Assembly: GCA_964477685.1 (NCBI GenBank)
Contig: CAYZHK010000001.1
Coordinates: 1 to 60,090, forward strand
Reading direction: 5' to 3'
Source: JACTUC01 sp964477685
Lineage (GTDB): Archaea; Thermoproteota; Methanomethylicia; Methanomethylicales; Methanomethylicaceae
DNA length: 60,090 nucleotides
In this document: positions 33,057-40,341 of the stretch, piece by piece
Position numbering within the stretch: the stretch's first letter is position 1
How the letters are laid out: each line of letters starts with the position of its first letter
The notes under the pieces: model-generated
The model's database searches: none
What the model was told of the DNA's origin: nothing
The model's input: only the letters and a program-made list of their open reading frames with translations
Program-made: the position numbers and the translations under genes

Positions 33057-34316
33057 TCAGAGCCTGAAGCTTTCGCTGAGCGATGGGGCGGAGGCCTCAA
33101 ATCCAGCTTCCTCCCTTATCCGCTCTGCCAGGGCTGTGCAGGAGGCAGCCTCGCCATGGATGCAGAGGACCTTTGGGTTGCCCTTAAAGCCTTTGACAAT
33201 CTCCATCATGTGGGGGCCGTCGCAGTGGGAAGAGAAGTTGATCCACTCAATTCTGCACTTCACAGGCTTCAGCTCGCCCGGAGGGCCATACCTCCCCTCG
33301 TCCACCAGAAGGCGTCCAGGCGTCCCCGGTATCTGGTAAGACACCAGCACAACCCCGTCCTTCGAGTGGTTCCTAATCTTCTCCATGTACCTGGTCGAAG
33401 CCCCTCCCGTAAGCATCCCTGAGGAGCTGATTACCACCCCAGGCCTGTTCATAAGCTTCCTCCTATCTCTGTCGCCGGCGACCCACTTTGCCCTGTCCAT
33501 CCCGTCCTTGAGGAATCTTGGGTCCCTCAGCTCCTCTGGCCTGCTCATTATCACCCTGCTGGCCGTCCTGCTCATCCCGTCGAGTGCGATATCGTACTTA
33601 AAGCCCCGCTTCTCCAGGATGCAGAGAATCTCCTGGGATCGCCCCACAGAGAAGGCTGGAATCAGGGCCAGACCGCCACCTTCAACAATGTCGGTCACGG
33701 TCTCCACCAGCTTCCGTTCCTGCTCCTCCCTTGGCGGATGTTCCACCGTGGCATAGGTGCTCTCTATGATTGCCATATCGAGCTCTGGCAGGTCGGGCCT
33801 GGCGCCCCTCAGGAGGGCGGTGTCTATGGTGTTGATGTCCCCCGAGTACCATATCCTCTTCCCCTCTAGGGCGACCAACGCGTTTATGCTCCCCGGGATG
33901 TGGCCAGAGCTCTGGAAATCCACCTGCGCACGGCCAATCCTCCTGCTTTCGCCCCCCACCTCAGTGCAGTTGTCAAGCATCGTCTTCAGCTCCAGCGCTT
34001 CGAAGGGTATGTAGTAGGCCGACAGATGGAGCAGGTCCCTGATCAGTATGTCCGTGAGTTGCTTGGTCATATTCGTCATGTATGCTGTCGGCGTCCCCGA
34101 AACGTAGAAGAAGGGGGCTGAGCCCGAGTGGTCTAGATGGGCATGTGTGATGATGATCCCGTTCAGATCCTTTGCCGACGTTGAGAGCGGCATGACGGGC
34201 CTATCCTCCCTGACCAGAACTCCATAGTCGAGAAGGATCTTCGTACCTTCTCCTTTCACCTCAATGCATGAGCGGCCGACCTCTTTGCCCGCTCCAAAAA
34301 CAGTGACTGATACCAA
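33057..34316 (-). CDS. Beta-CASP metallo-beta-lactamase RNase (aCPSF2-like)
   Basis: The 419 residues carry the MBL motif ITHAHLDHSG, SSGHIPGSINALV, WYSGDIN and the beta-CASP motifs, including SSSGMLTGG and the C-terminal FSSHCDGPHMMEIV and VLCIHGE. There are no N-terminal KH domains, which separates it from aCPSF1 and fits the aCPSF2/RNase J-like group. It should be an endo- or 5'-3' exoribonuclease in mRNA turnover or 3'-end formation. The start is TTG 34316. The gene points away from the PAC2 gene. Confidence 0.9.
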   Translation of the reverse strand: MVSVTVFGAGKEVGRSCIEVKGEGTKILLDYGVLVREDRPVMPLSTSAKDLNGIIITHAHLDHSGSAPFFYVSGTPTAYMTNMTKQLTDILIRDLLHLSAYYIPFEALELKTMLDNCTEVGGESRRIGRAQVDFQSSGHIPGSINALVALEGKRIWYSGDINTIDTALLRGARPDLPELDMAIIESTYATVEHPPREEQERKLVETVTDIVEGGGLALIPAFSVGRSQEILCILEKRGFKYDIALDGMSRTASRVIMSRPEELRDPRFLKDGMDRAKWVAGDRDRRKLMNRPGVVISSSGMLTGGASTRYMEKIRNHSKDGVVLVSYQIPGTPGRLLVDEGRYGPPGELKPVKCRIEWINFSSHCDGPHMMEIVKGFKGNPKVLCIHGEAASCTALAERIREEAGFEASAPSLSESFRL

Positions 34317-34406
34317 GTTAAACTAAACCTCCGGAAATGAACATGAAAAGATTTCACTTCTCCTTAAAAAGGATTGCCTAATTAGTCAATATATTTGGAC
34401 GTGCTA

Positions 34407-34415
34407 GTTTTATTA
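34407..34415 (+). promoter_or_regulatory. TATA box of PAC2 gene
   Basis: GTTTTATTA is centred 25 bases before the ATG at 34436, predicting a leaderless transcript. Confidence 0.5.
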
Positions 34416-34435
34416 GACAGCATAGTAAAGCAGAG

Positions 34436-35164
34436 ATGGAGTTGTGCCAATTGGTAGTCAAGTTTCACCTGAAGGAACCCAATCTGAAGGGTTCAGTTCT
34501 CATCACGGGCTTCCATGGCCTGGGAGCGACCGGCTATATCTCGGTCAAGCACGCCGTCACGTCGACTGGGGCAAAGCTGATTGGATATATCTCCACCGAG
34601 AGGATCCCTCCATTTGTCTCCATGGAAGAAAACAGGCTATCGCTTCCATTCGAGATCTACAAGAAGGACAAGTACGTCTTTGTCATAACCAACGTGCCGC
34701 CACACCCGAAAGAGAGGCAGGAGTTCTCCAGGGAACTGGCCGAATGGGCCATGTCCGAGGGATTCACCGCATCCTACCTCATCGGAGGCCTCGACAACAG
34801 GCTGAAGCCCAGCGAAGGCGACAGGATACGCTGCACCGCCACAAGGGCCTTCAAAGGCAATGAAGACCTTGGAATACCGCTCCTCGAGAAAGGGCTCTTT
34901 GTGGTAGGCCCCTTAGCTATTATGCTTAGCTGCTTCGAGATAAAGGGGTTCCCGGCGATTTCTCTCCTCCCCTACGCCAACCCGACGAGGCCCGACCCAA
35001 TGGCCGCAGCGGTAGCAGTCCAATACCTCAACAAGCTAACAGACATGGCAATAGATGTTGCCCCCCTCGAAACCGATGCCCAGAGGATAGAGTCCGAGAT
35101 ACAGGAACTCATGAAGCAGAGGCAGGAAAGAGTAAAGTCAGACAACAAGACCCTCTACATCTAA
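34436..35164 (+). CDS. PAC2-family proteasome assembly chaperone with C-terminal HbYX motif
   Basis: The 242 residues match the PAC2 family: SVLITGFHGLGATGYISVKHAV, IPPFVSMEENRLSLPFEIY, and ASYLIGGLDNR, with a C-terminal helix (ESEIQELMKQRQE). The last residues are KTLYI, so hydrophobic-Tyr-X is exactly C-terminal. This HbYX motif lets PbaA/PbaB-type and ATPase regulators dock on the 20S core. The protein probably assists assembly of, or opens, the proteasome. No proteasome subunit lies in this window. It is convergent with the PHP gene, whose stop is 1 base away. Confidence 0.88.
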   Translation: MELCQLVVKFHLKEPNLKGSVLITGFHGLGATGYISVKHAVTSTGAKLIGYISTERIPPFVSMEENRLSLPFEIYKKDKYVFVITNVPPHPKERQEFSRELAEWAMSEGFTASYLIGGLDNRLKPSEGDRIRCTATRAFKGNEDLGIPLLEKGLFVVGPLAIMLSCFEIKGFPAISLLPYANPTRPDPMAAAVAVQYLNKLTDMAIDVAPLETDAQRIESEIQELMKQRQERVKSDNKTLYI

Positions 35165-35165
35165 G

Positions 35166-35762
35166 CTAGAGGCGTCCCTGCCTTGAGAAGGCCTTTCCGC
35201 CTTTCCGCAGGGCTTCCAATATCGACTCCGGCTCCTTCTCCGCCTCCAGAAGGGTGAAGGCGGAGCCGATCTCCTTCCTTTCGTGCGCGTCGCTCCCTCC
35301 TACTGCTGGAATTTTCATGTACCCGGCATATTCCTTTGCCAGCCTGTTGGTGGCTGCATTGCATTTCCCATTCAGCGTCTCCACGAGGTCTATGCTGAGC
35401 GAACCGCAACCGTCCCCGAGGGACTGCCTCGTGAAGTCAAAGGGGTGAGGGGCGACCACAAGCCCGCCTATGGCATGGGCTCTGTCAATGACGTCCCGCA
35501 CGTCCTTGGACAGAGGAGGGTCCTCCAGACCGAGTATTATCACATGCCCTGAGTCTGTCGTCACCTCGATGCCAGGTACCACAGCAATCCCCCTGAAGAG
35601 CCCGCTACTCTTGACGCGCTTGTAGCCCTCCATATTGTCATGGTCAGTGATGGCGATGGCGTTCAGGCCGGATGATGCAATCCCCTCGCGGAGTTGGCTT
35701 ATCGTTATGGTGGCGTCATGGGAACTGTTGGTGTGGATGTGTGCGTCCAATAATATTTTCAT
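35166..35762 (-). CDS. PHP-domain phosphoesterase
   Basis: The 198-residue protein has the PHP metal motifs DAHIHTNSSHD, AITDHDN, VPGIEVTT, APHPFDF and GGSDAHERKEIG, all with their His and Asp ligands intact. Stand-alone PHP proteins hydrolyse phosphomonoesters or nucleotide phosphodiesters; the substrate is unknown. The start overlaps the stop of tgtA (35759), and Lsm lies upstream, so it is the last gene of an Lsm-tgtA-PHP operon. A link with RNA metabolism is inference. Confidence 0.85.
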   Translation of the reverse strand: MKILLDAHIHTNSSHDATITISQLREGIASSGLNAIAITDHDNMEGYKRVKSSGLFRGIAVVPGIEVTTDSGHVIILGLEDPPLSKDVRDVIDRAHAIGGLVVAPHPFDFTRQSLGDGCGSLSIDLVETLNGKCNAATNRLAKEYAGYMKIPAVGGSDAHERKEIGSAFTLLEAEKEPESILEALRKGGKAFSRQGRL

Positions 35763-37267
35763 GCGAAGGCACCCTTCAGCTTTTCAATGGCCTCAACCGA
35801 TGTTGCTCCCTTTAACTTCACGCGCTTTCCCTGCGACATAATGATTACCCTGCTGTAACCCTTGCCCCTGATAAAATCCCTCAATGCCGCTGTGCCCAAC
35901 GGCGAGTCGTCAGCGCTCTCGAACTGCGAAAGAGGGAAGGTCTGGGCAAGCTCCTCAGGCACGATGCCAAAGGGTCTGCCATAGAAGCAGAAGTGGAACC
36001 TACCCCCCTTGAGTGCCCGCGACGCGGCCTGGTATTCAGCCGAGCGGTTGAATGGCTTTGAAGGGTATGGCATCAGCACCAGCACGTCCTTGGATGGGGG
36101 CTTTATGTACCTCTCCGCTAGCCGGCGGCTGTATCTCATCACCTCGGGGCGATGTCTCGAGATATCATCAAAGAAGAATAGCCCGCGCAGCCTCCCAGCC
36201 GCCACAGGATCCCTCTCCTCCATATACCTTGAATACCTGCGCAGCCTCTTGAAACCCTCGAAGAGCTTGGGGTGCGATCTGCAGCGGATTTCGAGCAATT
36301 CCCAGAGCGAGCCTTCCCTCAATGCCTGCCTGATCCCCCTAAGCTCCTCTTGGGTGGAGTATAGGTTGTGTCTTGCCAGGGCCAGTTCCCTCTCCTTCTT
36401 GGGGAGCCTAGCGAGTTCCTCCTTGGTCGTCCTGCTGCACACCTCGCAGCTGCAGGGGAGCTCAGTCATCTCATCGAGCCTCAGCGTCCTGGCCTGCGTC
36501 ATATATCTGTCGCCCTTGGCGAAGAGCGCATAGGCGGCAGAGTCGAAGAGATCGCAGCCCAGGGCTACCGCGAGCGCCAGCATGGCCGGATGCCCCGCCC
36601 CGAAGAGGTGGAGGGGTCTTTCGGGGGGCAAGTTCTGCTTGGCTGCCACGATCATGTCCACAAGGGCCGGATAATCATACTCCTCCATCACCTGGACCGG
36701 GCTTCCGAGGGGGTGGGTGTCAAAGTCCATCTTGCCCATCACTCTGGCGCTCCTCCTCACTAGGTCTAGGTGCCTGCCTCCCTGGATCGGCCCTGCCCAG
36801 AGCATCGAGCCATCCATCCTCAAGGCAATGCTCTCCTTTGCTCTCCTGGCCGTCTCGGCGACTGTTTTTTTTGCCTCCTCCCTCGTCGCATATCCCCCCG
36901 TTGGCACGTCCAGAATGACGCCCAGGTCACTGCCTATGGCCTCTTGGTATTGGATGATCTCCTTTGGATCCGTCTCGACCCCGCCATAGATGAGCAGCTG
37001 GTATGCCCCTGAATCGGTCATTATGGTGCCATCAAAGCCTGTGAGGGTGTGGACATCGGGCTTCTCCTTCCCAAAATGCTTCAGTATTAGGTAGGAATTG
37101 GTGATTATCATTGGAAACCCAAAATGCTCCCGGAGGTCCGCCGGCGGGATGCAATTCCTGACCGGGTTAACTACGGGCATGAGGTACGGAGTGTCAACAT
37201 TCCCCCGCCTTGTGTGCAGTTCGCCCACTCTGCCCGCAAGGTCTCTCTCCTTAACTTCAAAACTCAA
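35759..37267 (-). CDS. tgtA: Archaeosine tRNA-guanine transglycosylase (no PUA domain)
   Basis: The protein of about 502 residues has the catalytic-domain motifs MPVVNP, IIITNSYLILK-like ITNSYLILKHF, TIMTDSGAYQLLIYGG (base-recognition/nucleophile region), LDVPTGGYA and the zinc site PCSCEVCSRTTKEE. It exchanges guanine-15 of tRNA for preQ0 during archaeosine synthesis. The C2-type middle domain follows, but the chain stops after the KGYSRVIIMSQGKRVKLKG segment without the C-terminal PUA domain of euryarchaeal enzymes (usually about 580 residues). TTG 37267 is chosen because GAGG precedes it and the product begins MSFEVKERDLAG; TTG 37282 is possible. Confidence 0.9.
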   Translation of the reverse strand: MSFEVKERDLAGRVGELHTRRGNVDTPYLMPVVNPVRNCIPPADLREHFGFPMIITNSYLILKHFGKEKPDVHTLTGFDGTIMTDSGAYQLLIYGGVETDPKEIIQYQEAIGSDLGVILDVPTGGYATREEAKKTVAETARRAKESIALRMDGSMLWAGPIQGGRHLDLVRRSARVMGKMDFDTHPLGSPVQVMEEYDYPALVDMIVAAKQNLPPERPLHLFGAGHPAMLALAVALGCDLFDSAAYALFAKGDRYMTQARTLRLDEMTELPCSCEVCSRTTKEELARLPKKERELALARHNLYSTQEELRGIRQALREGSLWELLEIRCRSHPKLFEGFKRLRRYSRYMEERDPVAAGRLRGLFFFDDISRHRPEVMRYSRRLAERYIKPPSKDVLVLMPYPSKPFNRSAEYQAASRALKGGRFHFCFYGRPFGIVPEELAQTFPLSQFESADDSPLGTAALRDFIRGKGYSRVIIMSQGKRVKLKGATSVEAIEKLKGAFA

Positions 37268-37312
37268 TCCGATTCCTCTCAAAAAGAAAGGGGGGTTGTT
37301 TTTTCCCTCAGG

Positions 37313-37735
37313 CTATGCCTTCTGCTCGACTATGTACTGGTCATATACCTTCTTAACGCGATCAACCATGGGGCCAGTCCCTTCGACTCCATCCACAGTA
37401 ACCCTTATCCTGTCCATCACTGTAACGAAGCCTGCATCCTCATAATACTTGACCATGTTGGGGAAGAGCTTGGAGAGCCTATTCGAAAGCCCCCTCATAT
37501 CAAAGGGTTTCTCCTTCAGAAGGATCTCGGAGACGGAGTCGCCTCTAATAATAGCCCTGGAGTACTTCTCCTTGTCCACAGCAACATCCTCCAGGCAGAG
37601 ACTGAGAGTAGAGGGATCGAAAGCCAACAACCTGCCATCATAAGCCGTACCCCTCGCAGTGATGACCTTGACGTTCTTGTCAACGAAGCCATTCAGCTCG
37701 CCGAGGTAACGGCGTCCACCACCAGAAACACTCAT
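37313..37735 (-). CDS. Sm-like protein with C-terminal extension (SmAP3-like)
   Basis: The 140 residues have an Sm fold (GFVDKNVKVITARGTAYDGRLLAFDPSTLSLCLEDV, then RAIIRGDSVSEILL) and an additional alpha/beta domain (MVKYYEDAGFVTVMDRIRVTVDG) as in SmAP3-type proteins. It probably forms a heptameric ring that binds RNA. It is the first gene of an operon with tgtA and a PHP protein, with a TATA box at 37772-37785 on its strand. Confidence 0.88.
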   Translation of the reverse strand: MSVSGGGRRYLGELNGFVDKNVKVITARGTAYDGRLLAFDPSTLSLCLEDVAVDKEKYSRAIIRGDSVSEILLKEKPFDMRGLSNRLSKLFPNMVKYYEDAGFVTVMDRIRVTVDGVEGTGPMVDRVKKVYDQYIVEQKA

Positions 37736-37771
37736 CTGCTATACACCTACACCATCTAAAGTGAGGTGGGG

Positions 37772-37785
37772 TTTTTAACCATTTT
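37772..37785 (-). promoter_or_regulatory. TATA box of Lsm-tgtA-PHP operon
   Basis: On the minus strand TGGTTAAAAACCCC lies about 37-50 bases before the ATG at 37735. Confidence 0.5.
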
Positions 37786-37944
37786 TCCTTTTATCCGCTT
37801 TTTTTTGCCACTTTCGCCATACCCCCTCTTGCCTGCCCTCCGAGTACATTGGAGGGAATCACTGCTATGAGCTTCGGAATGAGTTTCCCCCTGGTGGCAC
37901 ATACCTTCCCGAAAAAGGTTTAATCCAAACACCACCGAAGGGTG

Positions 37945-37975
37945 CCAAAATTGTTCGCTTTGGTAACAGTTTTGG
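37945..37975 (+). promoter_or_regulatory. Operator-like inverted repeat before the TFB paralog
   Basis: CCAAAATTGTT (37945-37955) and AACAGTTTTGG (37965-37975) are complementary at 10 of 11 positions, with 9 bases between. The repeat ends 9 bases before the ATG at 37985 and lies downstream of a TTTAAT-type box (about 37917-37923). This position suits a repressor site or an mRNA hairpin that hides the start. Confidence 0.45.
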
Positions 37976-37984
37976 TGAACATCC

Positions 37985-38920
37985 ATGAGGCAAACCTGTG
38001 ACGAATGTGGGGTACTCCTGATCCAATCGGAGCAGAGCCTTGTCTGCCCCTCCTGCGGCCTGCTCCACGATTCGACCTGCCAAACCCAGACGCCACTTCC
38101 AGGCTTCAAGCAGAGGCTTGGCAGCCTGATGACCGTGACCAATACCGACCTCTGGCCGGGCGCACTAAGAAATGAGCACACACATGCAAAATACCGTAGG
38201 CTTGGGGATCTGCAGGAATCCATTTACCATGGCTCCTACATCGACATCTTTCGGCTGACTCAAGATCTCCGGAGCATGGCTGAGAGGCTTCACCTCCCCC
38301 CAGAAGTTGTGGATCTCACCTTGAAACAATTCAACGAGATCACATCAAAGGTAAGGAATCCCTACAACAGCCGCACCCTTCTGCTGGCGGTCTGCTTCAC
38401 CAAGGTAACAAGGGAGATGGGCAATCTCGCCCCTGTGAAGATTATCGAGGTTGCGGAGGCATTCGCCTCGCGGGGATACAATTTTTCTCCCCGGCTCCTG
38501 GCAAGAACACTATACTATGCGTCGAACCTGATGCCCATAAAAAAATTCAGGAGTTGTGAAGAATGCGTAGGGAAAGTGCTTCAGCGTCTGGGAGGGGCTC
38601 CCTTCCTGAGGGCAAGGGCAGTGGCCGTTAACCTTGACATCGATGACTACCTCTCCCGTCTGGAAAGACTCTCCGGAGACCTTCTGGAAAGCGTACCCCC
38701 CGTGAAGAGGAGTGGGAGAAACCCCTTCCTGCTTGCCGCCTCATCGGTTTATGTCTCAAATGCTGTTCTATCGAGGGAGAGGGGGATCAACAGTCTGTTC
38801 ACAAAAACAGAATTTTCCAGGGAGGTGGGCATCGCTGAATACACCCTCCGGAGTCATCTCGCAGAAATATTCAACAAAGAGATGGGAAAATGCCTTGTCC
38901 CGCCCTGCCGCTCCCCCTAG
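37985..38920 (+). CDS. Divergent TFB (TFIIB-family) paralog
   Basis: The 311 residues begin with a zinc ribbon (CDECGVLLIQSEQSLVCPSCG), then a B-finger/linker-like stretch, and two cyclin-like repeats (about 85-190 and 195-300; LTLKQFNEITSK, FLLAASSVYVSNAVLSRE and FSREVGIAEYTLRSHLAEIF). TFB recruits RNA polymerase to TATA-bound TBP. The sequence is clearly diverged from house-keeping TFB, so it is probably a specialised factor. It sits immediately beside a pilus locus, and its stop is 1 base from the last minus-strand pilus gene. A regulatory link with that locus is inference. Confidence 0.8.
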   Translation: MRQTCDECGVLLIQSEQSLVCPSCGLLHDSTCQTQTPLPGFKQRLGSLMTVTNTDLWPGALRNEHTHAKYRRLGDLQESIYHGSYIDIFRLTQDLRSMAERLHLPPEVVDLTLKQFNEITSKVRNPYNSRTLLLAVCFTKVTREMGNLAPVKIIEVAEAFASRGYNFSPRLLARTLYYASNLMPIKKFRSCEECVGKVLQRLGGAPFLRARAVAVNLDIDDYLSRLERLSGDLLESVPPVKRSGRNPFLLAASSVYVSNAVLSRERGINSLFTKTEFSREVGIAEYTLRSHLAEIFNKEMGKCLVPPCRSP

Positions 38921-38921
38921 G

Positions 38922-39371
38922 CTATGCGGCTATCCCTATCTGGTATTCCCTAATGAGGGACAAATCGTCTGACTCAAGGCTCACGATGAGAACAGCGGAT
39001 ATGAAAGCCCGCTCGCTGCCATTCATGCCCAAAAACCCTGACTGCACGGAGTCCAAAGTCTGGTTCTCCAGGGGCTCCACGCGAATGCCGTCCAGCACCA
39101 ATTGGCACCCCCACAAACTAAGGTATTTCTCCACGTCCGCCTCCCATTCAATTACCATTGGGATGATCTCTTTTGCCGTTGGTTCAGGATCTTCACCTAC
39201 CCATTCATGGAGCCTCATGCAGCAGTCCAGCATGACGTTGTATGAAGCGATTTCCATGGAGCTCAGGCAGGAGATCCGATCCAGCTCGATAGCAGTATTT
39301 GCCACATTGGCCTCGATGGTCAACGCAGTGTGAAGGAGCAAAATAAACATGATTGCCTGCCCTGTGACCAT
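38922..39371 (-). CDS. Small secreted/membrane protein of pilus locus
   Basis: The 149 residues start with a hydrophobic helix (AIMFILLLHTALTIEANVANTAIEL) and continue with an extracytoplasmic-type domain containing several Cys (CLSS, CC, GC). It resembles TadE-like or minor pilin proteins in layout, but I find no family match. It is the fourth gene of a tight minus-strand operon (gap 2 bases to the preceding stop) that diverges from the secretion ATPase operon. Confidence 0.6.
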   Translation of the reverse strand: MVTGQAIMFILLLHTALTIEANVANTAIELDRISCLSSMEIASYNVMLDCCMRLHEWVGEDPEPTAKEIIPMVIEWEADVEKYLSLWGCQLVLDGIRVEPLENQTLDSVQSGFLGMNGSERAFISAVLIVSLESDDLSLIREYQIGIAA

Positions 39372-39373
39372 TA

Positions 39374-39709
39374 TTAACCCTTTTTTATTATGTAGAATGT
39401 TCGAATCCCCCCATCACTGCTGATGAAAAAGGTTTGCGATGTCCCATTCTCAGGCGCGACAGTTGAAAAAAACAGACCGCCGACCTCAAAGGAATCCGCT
39501 CCAGGGGGGTGGGAGGTGATGTTCATGCCTGCCCAGCCAGCCATGATTTCCCCCCTCAGGTTTTCGAGGCTGATCTTGTCCATGGCTTCAGCCTTCATTC
39601 CCCCCACCTGGTTGGCCATGACCCCAGCGACTGCATCCAAGAGAATAAGGAGAAATAACGCCCCAATGCCATCCACCAGCGCAACGCTTCCCCTTCCCCT
39701 GCGCCTCAA
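39374..39709 (-). CDS. Pseudopilin-like protein
   Basis: The 111-residue product begins MRRRGRGSVALVDGIGALFLLILLDAV, a short basic leader followed by a 20-residue hydrophobic helix as in archaeal prepilins (possible prepilin-peptidase site RG/S). The soluble part ends with beta-rich sequence (GGLFFSTVAPENGTSQTFFISSDGG). The TTG start overlaps the stop of the upstream gene (TTGA). A minor pilin or pilus-tip role is inferred. Confidence 0.6.
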   Translation of the reverse strand: MRRRGRGSVALVDGIGALFLLILLDAVAGVMANQVGGMKAEAMDKISLENLRGEIMAGWAGMNITSHPPGADSFEVGGLFFSTVAPENGTSQTFFISSDGGIRTFYIIKKG

Positions 39710-39882
39710 GGCGGCACGCTTCCATTTGCAATTCCTGTGGCGTTCACCTGATGCCGCTCCAGCTCTGCCCTGAGCATTTGAGCCTCCTTGAGTGCGTCTC
39801 TAAACGTGTCGGCTACAACCGCGTTAAGGATGATGATCAGAAGGAGAAGTGGGAACAGTACCCATACCTCGACAGAACTCAT
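39706..39882 (-). CDS. Small single-span membrane protein (58 aa)
   Basis: The product starts MSSVEVWVLFPLLLLIIILNAVV, a single membrane helix with a Glu near its N-terminus, followed by a short helical, charged domain (FRDALKEAQMLRAELERHQ). Its ATG overlaps the stop of the gene before (ATGA) and its stop overlaps the start of the gene after, so it is translationally coupled on both sides. It is probably a minor pilin or assembly component. Confidence 0.6.
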   Translation of the reverse strand: MSSVEVWVLFPLLLLIIILNAVVADTFRDALKEAQMLRAELERHQVNATGIANGSVPP

Positions 39883-40091
39883 CCAACCCCCTCCAAGCCC
39901 GAGGAACGAGAAGAATTGGTGTCAAATTCTGGTCCAGTAACGCCGCCTGTCTGATTTTGATCAATGTTGATGAACTCAGATGCCTCGGAGTTGATGGCCA
40001 GGGCAGCGCTCATCGCGGAATAGCTCACCATCGAAGCAGAAAAAAGCCAAATGAAGAGAATTATCTCCGCCTCAAGAATCCTGTAGGTCAT
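39879..40091 (-). CDS. Small membrane protein (70 aa), first gene of minus-strand pilus operon
   Basis: The product has an N-terminal helix (ILEAEIILFIWLFSASMVSYSAM) with an acidic residue near its beginning, then a polar Asn/Ser-rich tail (IDQNQTGGVTGPEFDTNSS) that could be glycosylated outside the cell. It lacks a clear prepilin cleavage site. A TATA box at 40114-40125 puts the transcript start next to the ATG. It is coupled to the following genes. Confidence 0.6.
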   Translation of the reverse strand: MTYRILEAEIILFIWLFSASMVSYSAMSAALAINSEASEFINIDQNQTGGVTGPEFDTNSSRSSGLEGVG

Positions 40092-40113
40092 TTCTACACC
40101 AATCAGTCTCTGT

Positions 40114-40125
40114 GTATTTAATTAA
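40114..40125 (-). promoter_or_regulatory. TATA box of minus-strand pilus operon
   Basis: TTAATTAAATAC on the minus strand lies 23-34 bases before the ATG at 40091. The opposite strand has CTTTAAG at about 40157-40163, which would serve the plus-strand operon. Confidence 0.5.
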
Positions 40126-40188
40126 ACGAGCTGACCTCCCCCCTCAACCGCTGAGTCTTTAAGCGCTGCTGACTTGTGGTGTGCTGCA

Positions 40189-40341
40189 TTGTTGTCCCAA
40201 AAAATGGATCACCGTCTTGATTTTGCCATGGCCAATGTCAACAGGCTCTTTGAGCGCGTTGAAAAGATCGAAGAAAGTGTCAATGCCTTGGAGTATGCTC
40301 TCTCTCTTCTTTCCAAGAGGATCGATGAACTTGAAAGGTGA
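40189..40341 (+). CDS. Small coiled-coil protein of pilus operon
   Basis: A 45- or 50-residue protein, depending on ATG 40204 or TTG 40189, whose body is a coiled coil: FAMANVNRLFERVEKIEESV, then ALEYALSLLSKRIDELER. Heptad spacing of Leu/Val/Ile is clear. It overlaps the start of the secretion ATPase gene by 17 bases, in another frame. A scaffold or regulator of the ATPase is a possible role. The TTG start is favoured only by its distance to a CTTTAAG box. Confidence 0.6.
   Translation: MLSQKMDHRLDFAMANVNRLFERVEKIEESVNALEYALSLLSKRIDELER

Noticed and set aside
40181..40324. N-terminal extension of the secretion ATPase from 40181
   Set aside because: Those residues are the out-of-frame reading of the small coiled-coil gene; the ATPase has an ATG with a Shine-Dalgarno site at 40325.
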